Shown here in pieces: positions 1 to 6,945 of a stretch of 17,903 nt of DNA. The stretch comes from an uncultured Peptococcaceae bacterium (GTDB lineage: Bacteria > Bacillota > Peptococcia > Peptococcales > Peptococcaceae): assembly GCA_938044045.1 (NCBI GenBank), contig CALIQN010000126.1:1-17903 (forward strand), in the 5' to 3' direction. Below the pieces are notes generated by a model that saw only the letters and a list, made by a program, of their open reading frames with translations, made no database searches and had not been told where the DNA came from. Both the position numbers and the translations under genes were made by a program. Within the stretch, counting starts at the first letter, position 1. Each line of letters begins with the position of its first letter.

Positions 1-240
1 GATGTTTTGCTTTATACTAACCAAGGTATAGAAGTTCGCTTTGGCGATGAAAAAAATGCAACAGAAAAATTGAGAAAGTTATTTGATATTATTGAGCAGG
101 TTGTTTTACCAAGAAGCCTTAATGGTGAAATTGAATATGTGGATATGCGCTATGTCAGTGGACCAGTCATAAAGATGAAAGCTGGTCAAGGTGTTTCAGA
201 CGATGACTTATCGCTAACACAGGATGTACCTCAAGGCTAG
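1..240 (+). CDS. ftsQ: Cell division protein FtsQ/DivIB, C-terminal fragment (5' end outside window)
   Basis: This is an open frame from base 1 to the TAG at 238-240, giving the last 79 residues. The TTG at position 7 is not a real start; the frame runs off the left edge of the window. The segment has the look of the FtsQ/DivIB beta-domain end: a stretch reading IEVRFGDEKNATEKLRKL, then a helix and the strand IEYVDMRYVSGPVIK. FtsQ/DivIB is a bitopic membrane protein whose extracytoplasmic domain links early and late divisome parts. Its position 55 nt upstream of ftsZ fits the end of a division and cell-wall cluster. No ftsA lies between the two genes. The short, weakly conserved fragment makes the family call good but not certain. 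Confidence 0.8.
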   Translation, partial: DVLLYTNQGIEVRFGDEKNATEKLRKLFDIIEQVVLPRSLNGEIEYVDMRYVSGPVIKMKAGQGVSDDDLSLTQDVPQG

Positions 241-295
241 ACTAATAGATAAGATATATATGAATGAATTTGAATAGATAAGCGGAGGTAACAAG

Positions 296-1360
296 ATGTT
301 AGATTTAGATGAACGCATTAAAAATGGGGCAGTGATAAAAGTCATTGGCGTTGGTGGCGGTGGCGGTAATGCTGTAGAACGCATGATCGAAGCTAAAGTC
401 GAGGGTGTAGAGTTTATTATAGCAAATACTGATGCCCAAGTTATTGCGCGATCTCACGCGGATAAAGCAATTCAAATTGGGGGTAAATTAACTAAAGGTC
501 TAGGCGCTGGCGGTAACCCTGATGTTGGACAACGAGCTGCTGAAGAGAGCCGAGAAGAAATTGCTCAAGCCCTAGAAGGTGCTGATTTGGTTTTTGTGAC
601 TGCTGGTATGGGCGGAGGAACAGGAACAGGGGCTGCACCGGTCGTTGCTGAAATTGCTAAAAGTTTGGGTGCACTTACAATTGGTGTTGTGACTAAACCT
701 TTTAAATTTGAAGGTAGAAGACGTATGCAACAAGCCCTTAATGGGATTGAAGTGATGACAGAGAAGGTTGATTCTCTTGTGACCATTCCAAATGATAAAT
801 TGCTTGATATTACAAGTGCAGAAACAACGCTTGAAGAAGCTTTTGCAACAGCAGATGATGTCTTGCGTCAAGGGGTTCAAGGTATTTCAGATACCATTAC
901 TAAGGTAGCTATGATTAATCTTGACTTTGCTGACGTACGTTCAACTATGGCCAATACTGGTACAGCACTTATGGGTGTAGGTTATGGCAAGGGCGAAAAC
1001 AGAGCGGTGACTGCAGCAAAAGCTGCGATTTCCTCTCCGTTACTAGAAACCTCTATGGAAGGTGCAAGAGCAATCCTTATCAATATTTCAGGAGAAAATC
1101 TTACTTTATTGGAAGCACAAGCAGCAGCAGACTTTATTTATGAAGCTGCGGGCAATGATGCAGATGTTATTTTTGGGGCAATCAATGATCCAGATGCTAA
1201 AGATGAGATTAAAGTAACCGTTATTGCAACAGGATTTGAACGTGTTGATCATGTTCTTGATGAGCCTCAAGAAAAACCACGTAAGAAGACGACAAGTGCT
1301 AATTATGCAAGTGATGTTCGTATTCCTGATTTTTTAAATCGTAGTAGGAAGAATTTTTAA
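296..1360 (+). CDS. ftsZ: Cell division GTPase FtsZ
   Basis: FtsZ is the tubulin-like GTPase that polymerises into the cytoplasmic Z-ring at the division site. The glycine-rich signature GGGTGTG lies at residues 106-112. The T7 loop NLDFADV lies at 208-214, with D210 and D213 as the catalytic aspartates that complete the GTPase site of the neighbouring subunit. The N-terminal nucleotide site (VIGVGGGGGNAVERM) is intact. The last residues contain RIPDFLNRSRKNF, which matches the conserved C-terminal peptide that binds membrane-tethering partners. At 354 aa it is on the short side: the linker between the globular core (ending near residue 317) and that peptide is only about 20-25 residues and rich in K, T and S. 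The ATG start has GGAGG at 284-288, seven bases upstream. A hairpin terminator follows at 1375-1406. Confidence 0.98.
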   Translation: MLDLDERIKNGAVIKVIGVGGGGGNAVERMIEAKVEGVEFIIANTDAQVIARSHADKAIQIGGKLTKGLGAGGNPDVGQRAAEESREEIAQALEGADLVFVTAGMGGGTGTGAAPVVAEIAKSLGALTIGVVTKPFKFEGRRRMQQALNGIEVMTEKVDSLVTIPNDKLLDITSAETTLEEAFATADDVLRQGVQGISDTITKVAMINLDFADVRSTMANTGTALMGVGYGKGENRAVTAAKAAISSPLLETSMEGARAILINISGENLTLLEAQAAADFIYEAAGNDADVIFGAINDPDAKDEIKVTVIATGFERVDHVLDEPQEKPRKKTTSANYASDVRIPDFLNRSRKNF

Positions 1361-1374
1361 TAAACTGAGATGAA

Positions 1375-1406
1375 ATGGTGGTTGCTTAGGCAATCGCCAT
1401 TTTTTT
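1375..1406 (+). terminator. Intrinsic terminator after ftsZ, touching the cinA ribosome binding site
   Basis: An 11-bp stem (1375-1385 with 1390-1400, two G-U pairs) closes a TTAG tetraloop and runs directly into a T-run ending at 1406. The GGAGG that serves cinA begins at 1407, so there is no room for a separate promoter between them. Expression of cinA must therefore come from readthrough or from a promoter upstream of the hairpin. Confidence 0.85.
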
Positions 1407-1418
1407 GGAGGAAAAGCT

Positions 1419-2660
1419 ATGATAGGTGAATTGTTTGCCATAGGAACAGAGCTTTTAGATGGTGATGTGATTAATCTCAATACAGCATTTTTAGCAAAAG
1501 AATGTCATAAATTAGGGATAGAACTAAGGGCACACCACATCTTAGGTGATGATGAAGCCATATTGGTAAGCGCTTTTTTAGACACTTATAAAAAAAGTGA
1601 TATTATTATCTTTTCTGGCGGACTCGGTCCAACCTATGATGATATGACAAGAGAAGCAGTTGCTAAGGCCTTGGGGAAGGAATTGGTGATTGACTCAAAA
1701 GGTAAACAAGCGATAGATGCTTTTTTTTTAAAAAATCAGTTAGAGCAAACACCAAATAATATTCGCCAAGCTTATATATTGGAGGGTGCTCAAGCACTTC
1801 GAAATGAAGTGGGCTTGGCAGTTGGTTCTTATCTGGAACACGAGGGTAAAATTATCATTCTTTTGCCTGGTCCACCTCACGAAATGAGATGGGTTTTTGA
1901 AAATGAAGTGTTGCCTAGATTAAAGCATAATCAAGTGGAAATTCAAGAGCATTTTTTACATTTTTTCGGTATTGGTGAAGCAGAACTTGAAGATAGGCTC
2001 TATACTTTAATGACTGAGACAAAAAATCCACGAATCGCACCTTATGCTAAGGGAGATATGGTGACTGTGAAATTAACTGCTCGCAGTAATGGTGGAGACA
2101 ATACGCTTACACTCTTAAAAAATACAGAAGAAGCTATTTTAAAAATTTTAGTTGGCATACCTTATCAAAAAGGTGATGAAAATAGTGCTTCTTGGTTAGT
2201 TAGTGACTTCACTCAGAAAAATAAGACGCTTGTCTTTGCTGAAAGTTGTACAGGTGGCCTACTTTCTAGTTTATTGACTGCTATTGATGGTGCTTCTAAA
2301 GTTTATAAGGGTTGTTTTTGTACTTACGATGTTGAACTAAAAAAATCAATTTTAGGTGTGAAGGAAGAAACATTAAAAAAACACACTGTTTACTCAGAAG
2401 CAGTTGCCATAGAGATGGCACAAGGAGCAAAGAAACTATCAAAGGCTAATTATGCGATTGCAACCACTGGCATTGTTGGAGAAAGTGAAAATGGCGTGCC
2501 TAGAGGAAAGGTATTTTATGCCTTTGTATCAGATAAACGAGTCTATGCAAGCAGTTATCAGGTTTATGCAGGGCGATATAAAGATAGAATTATTTTACAA
2601 GAGACGATGGCAAAAAAATTGCTAGCGTTATTTTATCACTGGCAAAGAGAGGAATCATAA
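1419..2660 (+). CDS. cinA: CinA family protein: COG1058 nucleotide-binding domain fused to NMN amidohydrolase (PncC) domain
   Basis: This is a full-length two-domain CinA of 413 aa. Residues 1 to about 170 form the MoCF/COG1058 domain, with SGGLGPTYDDMTREA starting at residue 66 and LPGPPHEM later in the domain; this domain is linked to ADP-ribose pyrophosphatase activity in studied relatives. Residues from about 255 form the PncC nicotinamide-nucleotide amidohydrolase domain. That domain keeps AESCTGG (catalytic Ser at 276), a Lys at 308 in VELKKSILGV and Thr350 in TTGIVG. The protein probably works in NAD salvage, deamidating NMN; in some naturally transformable bacteria cinA is also coupled to competence and recA, but recA is not next to it here. 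The start ATG has GGAGG at 1407-1411. The stop overlaps the start of the next gene by one base (TAATG), so the two are likely translated together. Confidence 0.95.
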   Translation: MIGELFAIGTELLDGDVINLNTAFLAKECHKLGIELRAHHILGDDEAILVSAFLDTYKKSDIIIFSGGLGPTYDDMTREAVAKALGKELVIDSKGKQAIDAFFLKNQLEQTPNNIRQAYILEGAQALRNEVGLAVGSYLEHEGKIIILLPGPPHEMRWVFENEVLPRLKHNQVEIQEHFLHFFGIGEAELEDRLYTLMTETKNPRIAPYAKGDMVTVKLTARSNGGDNTLTLLKNTEEAILKILVGIPYQKGDENSASWLVSDFTQKNKTLVFAESCTGGLLSSLLTAIDGASKVYKGCFCTYDVELKKSILGVKEETLKKHTVYSEAVAIEMAQGAKKLSKANYAIATTGIVGESENGVPRGKVFYAFVSDKRVYASSYQVYAGRYKDRIILQETMAKKLLALFYHWQREES

Positions 2661-3040
2661 TGGCAAAAAAATCACGTACAGGTAAAAAAAAGAAACCCTT
2701 GTATGGGCCTCAGGGGACTCTAAAAGAGACAAGAGAAAATGCGCTCATCGAGCAAGAGACCATGGCTTTAAAGAACAAAGGTCGTAAGTACGATTATAGT
2801 TCTTTAGCACTCATCATGGTGGCCTTGGTCATCATTTTGTGGAAAGGGCGTACACCTGCTGATACCTATGACTATAAGATTTGGATTAGTGTTGCTTATT
2901 TTGTTACCATTATTAGTGGCTTCTTGGTGTTACTATCTAATAAGGTCAGACAGGTGACATCGAAAGTTTCTTTGGTTTCAGCGTATTTGATTATAGGTAT
3001 TGGTGCCTTGGGAATTTATTATACCTGGTTTATGATATAA
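2660..3040 (+). CDS. Small uncharacterised membrane protein with basic N-terminus and three predicted helices
   Basis: I do not recognise a family for this 126-aa protein. The first ~45 residues are hydrophilic and strongly basic (KKSRTGKKKK near the start), then three hydrophobic segments follow at about 47-61, 73-93 and 103-126. The last helix ends at the C-terminus. The basic start suggests a cytoplasmic N-terminus, giving an odd number of crossings and an outside C-terminus. It overlaps cinA by one base (TAATG), so it is probably translationally coupled, and it closes the unit before a strong terminator at 3048. Its link to NMN salvage or to cell division is unknown. Being conserved next to cinA in relatives would be the main clue; I cannot test that here. 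Confidence 0.75.
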   Translation: MAKKSRTGKKKKPLYGPQGTLKETRENALIEQETMALKNKGRKYDYSSLALIMVALVIILWKGRTPADTYDYKIWISVAYFVTIISGFLVLLSNKVRQVTSKVSLVSAYLIIGIGALGIYYTWFMI

Positions 3041-3047
3041 TAGTGGT

Positions 3048-3092
3048 AGCCTTTTGGGAGAATGTGTTATTCTCTCAAAAGGCTTGTTTTTT
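3048..3092 (+). terminator. Strong intrinsic terminator after the cinA unit
   Basis: A 16-bp stem (3048-3063 with 3069-3084, one G-U pair) closes a 5-nt loop and is followed by TTG and six T at 3087-3092. It is the most stable hairpin in this part of the window and separates the cinA unit from gdh. Confidence 0.92.
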
Positions 3093-3165
3093 ATGCTAAA
3101 TTTTTAATAGCTACTATTGATAATGAGACGTTTTTTGTTTTTTGAGAAAACTCAATCAATTAGCC

Positions 3166-3194
3166 TTGACAAATGTAGGAAACTAGACTATCCT
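3166..3194 (+). promoter_or_regulatory. Promoter for gdh
   Basis: A perfect -35 TTGACA (3166-3171), a 17-nt spacer, and a -10 TATCCT (3189-3194, 4 of 6) form a housekeeping-type promoter. Transcription would start near 3201, leaving a leader of about 93 nt before the gdh start. The region from 3093 to 3165 shows nothing else I can support. Confidence 0.75.
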
Positions 3195-3208
3195 AAAAAC
3201 GTCGGAAG

Positions 3209-3257
3209 GGCAAAATTTTTTTGCCTAATCGCAAGTATCTCAATAGAGATAGATACT
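3209..3257 (+). promoter_or_regulatory. Structured 5' leader of gdh with alternative hairpins
   Basis: Two hairpins lie in the leader. The first pairs GGCAAAA (3209-3215) with TTTTGCC (3219-3225). The second can form in two exclusive ways: AGTATCT (3234-3240) with AGATACT (3251-3257), or TATCTC (3236-3241) with GAGATA (3246-3251). An AT-rich, T-rich stretch follows up to the ribosome binding site at 3280-3285. I match it to no known riboswitch family. It could be a control element, an mRNA stabiliser, or chance in AT-rich DNA. Confidence 0.35.
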
Positions 3258-3293
3258 ATAAAAATTTTTATTTATTTTTAGGAGGCTGTCATT

Positions 3294-4562
3294 ATGGTTA
3301 ATGAAGCGAATAATCCTCTCATTAGAGCGCAGGCTCAAGTAAAAACTGCATGTGACAAGTTACAACTTGCACCAGAAGTCTATGAACTTCTCAAAGAACC
3401 AAAAAGATGTATTGAAATTACAATTCCTGTTCGCATGGACGATGGTACTTTGCGTATGTTCAAAGGCTGGCGTTCTGCTCACTGCGATGCAGTAGGTCCT
3501 GCTAAAGGTGGTATTCGTTTTAATCCAGGCGTACACGTTGACGAAGTAAAAGCGCTTTCTATTTGGATGACATTCAAATGTTCTATCACTGGTATCCCTT
3601 ATGGTGGTGGTAAAGGTGGCGTTATCTGCGATCCACTTACTATGTCTGATAATGAATTAGAACAACTTTCACGTGGTTATGTAAGAGGTCTTTACAAATA
3701 CCTAGGTGAAAAGATTGACGTTCCTGCTCCTGATGTTGGTACAAATGGTAAGATCATGAGCTGGATGACTGATGAATACTGCAGACTTACAGGAGATCAA
3801 CTTTCACTAGGAACTTTCACAGGTAAGCCAGTAGCTTTTGCAGGTTCTCTTGGTAGAGACGATGCAACGGGTTATGGTATCAGTGTTGTTACCCGTGAAG
3901 CTTGTAAGAAACTTGGTATTGATTTAGCAAAAGCAAAAGTTGCTGTTCAAGGTTTTGGTAATGTTGGTAGCTGGACAGTTGAAAACATTGAAAGACTTGG
4001 CGGTACTGTTATTGCTGTATCAGAATGGGATCCAACCCATGGTACCTATGTTGTTTACAATGAAAATGGTTTAAAATATGCTGATTTATTAGCAGAAAAA
4101 GAAAAAAATCGTACACTTTATGATTTGCCAGGTGCAAAAAACATCACTATGGAAGAATTCTGGGCATTGGATGTAGACGTATTAATCCCAGCTGCTCTTG
4201 AAAACTCCATCACAGAAGATGTTGCAAATGTTATCAAAACAAAGCTTATTGTTGAAGCTGGTAATGGTCCTACAACAACTGAAGGTGAAAAAATCCTTAC
4301 AGCTAAAGGTGTTACAATTGTTCCAGACATCCTTTCAAATGCTGGTGGTGTTACCGTTTCTTACTTTGAATGGGTACAAAACCTCTATGGCTACTATTGG
4401 AGCAATGAAGAAGTAGCAGAAAAAGAAGAAATCGCAATGGTTAACGCTTTCAATGCACTTTGGGCAATCAAAGAAGAATATAATGTAACCTTCCGTGAAG
4501 CAGCTTACATGCATTCTATTAAGAAAATTGCAGAAGTTATGAAGCTCAGAGGTTGGTACTAA
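3294..4562 (+). CDS. gdhA: Glutamate dehydrogenase, probably NAD-specific
   Basis: This enzyme interconverts L-glutamate and 2-oxoglutarate plus ammonium in the cytoplasm. At 422 aa it matches the hexameric RocG/clostridial type. Substrate-site lysines are visible at K71 (AKGGIRF) and K95, the catalytic lysine at K107 (YGGGKGGV) and the catalytic aspartate at D147 (APDVGT). The Rossmann loop GFGNVG lies at 220-225. The second strand ends AVSEWD with a glutamate at 244, the position where the NAD-dependent enzyme of Peptoniphilus asaccharolyticus also carries Glu, so NAD preference is inferred. That fits glutamate catabolism in an anaerobe rather than ammonia assimilation. It is a single-gene unit with its own promoter, leader, AGGAGG site (8 nt from the ATG) and terminator. 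Codon choice includes more C-ending codons than the neighbours, suggesting high expression. Confidence 0.97.
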   Translation: MVNEANNPLIRAQAQVKTACDKLQLAPEVYELLKEPKRCIEITIPVRMDDGTLRMFKGWRSAHCDAVGPAKGGIRFNPGVHVDEVKALSIWMTFKCSITGIPYGGGKGGVICDPLTMSDNELEQLSRGYVRGLYKYLGEKIDVPAPDVGTNGKIMSWMTDEYCRLTGDQLSLGTFTGKPVAFAGSLGRDDATGYGISVVTREACKKLGIDLAKAKVAVQGFGNVGSWTVENIERLGGTVIAVSEWDPTHGTYVVYNENGLKYADLLAEKEKNRTLYDLPGAKNITMEEFWALDVDVLIPAALENSITEDVANVIKTKLIVEAGNGPTTTEGEKILTAKGVTIVPDILSNAGGVTVSYFEWVQNLYGYYWSNEEVAEKEEIAMVNAFNALWAIKEEYNVTFREAAYMHSIKKIAEVMKLRGWY

Positions 4563-4584
4563 GAGTTATTAACTTAATAAAAAA

Positions 4585-4612
4585 AGAGTCTATCATTGAT
4601 AGGCTCTTTTTT
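4585..4612 (+). terminator. Intrinsic terminator after gdh
   Basis: A 10-bp stem (4585-4594 with 4598-4607, one G-U pair) closes a 3-nt ATT loop and is followed by a T-run to 4612. An A-run just upstream would let it work on the other strand too, but no minus-strand gene needs it. From 4613 to 4732 I see nothing that I can support. Confidence 0.9.
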
Positions 4613-4732
4613 GTTAAGGAAGAACAAGCTAATCATACCTAAGAAAGATATATTTAGTATTATTAATTTCTAAAAAAAGCTATATTTATATATGAATTGG
4701 ATGAAATGATTAAAAATATAAAAGATTTTGAA

Positions 4733-4764
4733 TAGACAGAAAAATTTTGACTTAGTATACTAAG
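4733..4764 (+). promoter_or_regulatory. Promoter of rluB with a 14-bp palindrome over the -10 box
   Basis: TAGACA (4733-4738, 5 of 6 to consensus), a 17-nt spacer and TATACT (4756-4761, 5 of 6) make a good promoter. The transcript would begin only about a dozen bases before the rluB ATG. A perfect palindrome, CTTAGTATACTAAG (4751-4764), is centred on the -10 box and is a candidate operator. The regulator is unknown. Confidence 0.6.
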
Positions 4765-4780
4765 ACAGAAGGTGGAATAT

Positions 4781-5512
4781 ATGCAAGAAAAGCTACACAA
4801 ATATATGGCAAGTTGTGGAGTCGCCTCTCGTAGAAAAAGTGAGGCATTAATTTTAGAGGGTGTTGTTGAAGTCAATGGAGAAAAAATCACGAGTTTAGGA
4901 CATCGTATTGATCCTTCAAAGGATATTGTAAAAGTAAAAGGAAAAAAAATACAATTACCTGAAGAAAAATACTATTATATGTTTTTTAAACCCGAGGGCT
5001 ATCTGACAACAGCGTATGACCCTGAAGGCAGACCTACTATTTTTGATTTATTGCCTGAACTAAAAGGCAAAGTAAATCCTGTTGGTAGGTTGGATAGGGA
5101 TACTGAGGGTTTACTCTTTTTGACTAATGATGGAGAGTTTGCTTTTCGTTTGACACATCCAAAGTTTGAAGTGAAAAAAACTTACCGTGTTATTGTTCAA
5201 GGAGAGCTTACACCAAGAGCAATCCGTACACTGGAGACGGGTGTGAAGCTAGAAGATGGGCTAACAGCACCAGCTAAAGTTAGTATAGTCGAAAGACGGC
5301 ACAGAAAAACGCTTGTGGAAATCACTATCCATGAGGGTAAGAAACGTCAAGTGAGACGGATGTTTGAAACAGTAGGTTTTCCGGTAATTTTTCTAAAAAG
5401 AATAGAAGTTGATCGTATTGTGCTTAAAAATATTGACAAAGGACAATATAGACCGTTAACTTCAAAAGAATTGATTCGCTTAAAGTCACGTCTGCAACTA
5501 CCTTTAGAATGA
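4781..5512 (+). CDS. rluB: 23S rRNA pseudouridine synthase, RsuA/RluB type
   Basis: The enzyme isomerises a specific uridine in 23S rRNA to pseudouridine. Residues 1-60 form an S4 RNA-binding domain (EKLHKYMASCGVASRRKSEALI). The synthase domain carries the hallmark GRLDRDTEGLLFLTNDGE with catalytic Asp at 105, and the later KKTYRV and EGKKRQVRRMF motifs are intact. The 243-aa length is normal. I place the start at the ATG at 4781, because MQEKLHKYM matches the usual family start; an in-frame GTG nine bases earlier (4772) lies inside the AAGGTGG ribosome binding site. It is the first gene of a probable unit with the glcD/glcF pair 35 nt downstream. RsuA, which acts on 16S rRNA, is the alternative, but RluB fits the length and motif details better. 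Confidence 0.9.
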   Translation: MQEKLHKYMASCGVASRRKSEALILEGVVEVNGEKITSLGHRIDPSKDIVKVKGKKIQLPEEKYYYMFFKPEGYLTTAYDPEGRPTIFDLLPELKGKVNPVGRLDRDTEGLLFLTNDGEFAFRLTHPKFEVKKTYRVIVQGELTPRAIRTLETGVKLEDGLTAPAKVSIVERRHRKTLVEITIHEGKKRQVRRMFETVGFPVIFLKRIEVDRIVLKNIDKGQYRPLTSKELIRLKSRLQLPLE

Positions 5513-5547
5513 TATTTGTGCTAGTACTATGCTAAGGAGGAAGCAAA

Positions 5548-6942
5548 ATGCTAGAAAAAAAGGTTATCGAAGAATTAAGTGCGATTGTTGGGAAAGAAAA
5601 CATTAAAGTGGATATGGCAGAGCTTTTGACCTATTCTTATGATGGGACACCAGATCAACCTCAAGTTCTTCCTGATGTTGTTGTCCTACCAGGCTCAAGA
5701 GAAGAGGTTGTTGGCATTGTTAAATTAGCAAAGCGTGAAGGTTTGCATATTTATACAAGAGGTGCTGGCACCAATCTTTCTGGTGGAACAATACCACTTC
5801 GTAAGGGAATTGTTCTTGTAACAACTAGAATGAATAACATCTTAGAAATTGATGTTGAAAACATGACAGCAACCGTAGAACCTGGTGTGGTCATTCGTTC
5901 TTTAATTGATGCAGTGAGTCCATATGGCTTACTTTATCCACCAGATCCAGGTACTGTTAATACAGCTACTATGGGAGGCTCTGTCAGTGAGTCTTCTGGT
6001 GGGCTTCGTGGTCTAAAATATGGTGTGACAAAAGACTATGTTATAGGCGTAGAAATGGTTAAGGCTGATGGTAATGTTGTTACCTTTGGTGGTAAATCTG
6101 TTAAGAATGTAGCAGGTTATGATTTGACTAAGCTTATTTGTGGTGCCGAAGGGACTTTGGGTATTTTAACAAAAATTCTTGTTAAACTCGTTCCACTTCC
6201 AGAATATCACAAGACAATGACTGCGACTTTTGCGTCTCTAAAAGATGCAGGTTATGCGATTAATGGTATCATTGGTGCTAAAGTTATTCCTGCAACCATG
6301 GAACTTTTGGATCAAGTGACCATGCAAGTGGTAGAAGACTATAAACCAATCGGCTTACCAGTAGATCAAAAGGTTATGCTTTTGATTGAAGTTGATGGTA
6401 GTGTCTTGTCTGAAGTTGAAAATGACTTCCAAAAAGTAATTGAACAATGTGAGAAAAATGGTGCAACAATTATCAAACAAGCGAAGACAGAAGAGGAAAG
6501 AGCGCAACTTCTTGCAGGACGACGTGCAGCGCTTCCAGCACTAGCTCGAGTCAAGCCAACAACTGTTTTAGAAGATGCAACAGTACCAAGAAATCGTATT
6601 CCTGACATGTTGGTGCGCTTAGAAGAAATTGCAGAAAAATATAAATTGCAAATTGGTACTTTTGGCCATGCTGGAGATGGTAATCTTCATCCAACTATCT
6701 TAACTGATTCTCGTGATGAAGAAGAAATGAGTCGTGTACGCCAAGCGATTGATGAAATTTTTGCCACAGCCCTAGAAATGGGAGGCACTTTATCAGGAGA
6801 ACATGGTATCGGTATCGGTAAGTCAAAATATATGATAGATCAGTTTGGAGAGGCTGGACTAGAAACTTTTAAAGCAGTAAAAGAAGCTTTTGATCCAACA
6901 TATATGTTTAATCCTGATCATTTCATCTTTAAGGGGGAGTAA
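5548..6942 (+). CDS. glcD: FAD-binding 2-hydroxyacid dehydrogenase, GlcD/D-lactate dehydrogenase family
   Basis: This 464-aa flavoprotein has an N-terminal PCMH-type FAD domain (about 38-217) with RGAGTNLSGGTIP, the DPGTVNTATMGGSVSESSGG motif and the VAGYDLTKL region. The C-terminal substrate domain (about 220-460) holds FGHAGDGNLHP (H374, H381) and SGEHGIGIGK (H419), where family members bind the substrate carboxylate or a metal. It oxidises a 2-hydroxy acid such as glycolate or lactate to the 2-oxo acid. It is followed after 3 nt by the iron-sulfur partner glcF, so the two probably form one complex. Substrate cannot be read from sequence; in anaerobes lactate is at least as likely as glycolate. 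There are no etfA/etfB electron-transfer flavoprotein genes in the window. AAGGAGG at 5534-5540 sits 7 nt before the ATG. Confidence 0.93.
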   Translation: MLEKKVIEELSAIVGKENIKVDMAELLTYSYDGTPDQPQVLPDVVVLPGSREEVVGIVKLAKREGLHIYTRGAGTNLSGGTIPLRKGIVLVTTRMNNILEIDVENMTATVEPGVVIRSLIDAVSPYGLLYPPDPGTVNTATMGGSVSESSGGLRGLKYGVTKDYVIGVEMVKADGNVVTFGGKSVKNVAGYDLTKLICGAEGTLGILTKILVKLVPLPEYHKTMTATFASLKDAGYAINGIIGAKVIPATMELLDQVTMQVVEDYKPIGLPVDQKVMLLIEVDGSVLSEVENDFQKVIEQCEKNGATIIKQAKTEEERAQLLAGRRAALPALARVKPTTVLEDATVPRNRIPDMLVRLEEIAEKYKLQIGTFGHAGDGNLHPTILTDSRDEEEMSRVRQAIDEIFATALEMGGTLSGEHGIGIGKSKYMIDQFGEAGLETFKAVKEAFDPTYMFNPDHFIFKGE

Positions 6943-6945
6943 ACG

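Noticed and set aside
565..880. Two minus-strand open frames inside ftsZ
   Set aside because: They are antisense to conserved FtsZ codons, with no ribosome binding site or recognisable protein features.
3123..3281. A 52-codon open frame starting at ATG 3123 in the space before gdh
   Set aside because: It overlaps the gdh promoter and leader, has no ribosome binding site, and its composition follows A/T-rich non-coding DNA.
3195..3293. Glutamine or other known riboswitch in the gdh leader
   Set aside because: A CGGAAGGG stretch hinted at it, but the other conserved segments of glutamine-sensing RNAs are missing.
4198..4416. Plus-strand 72-aa open frame in another frame of gdh
   Set aside because: It is an out-of-frame shadow of a well-conserved gene.
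4663..4890. Minus-strand 75-aa open frame across the rluB start
   Set aside because: It overlaps the rluB promoter and the S4 domain in antisense; composition is that of reversed coding plus A/T-rich spacer.
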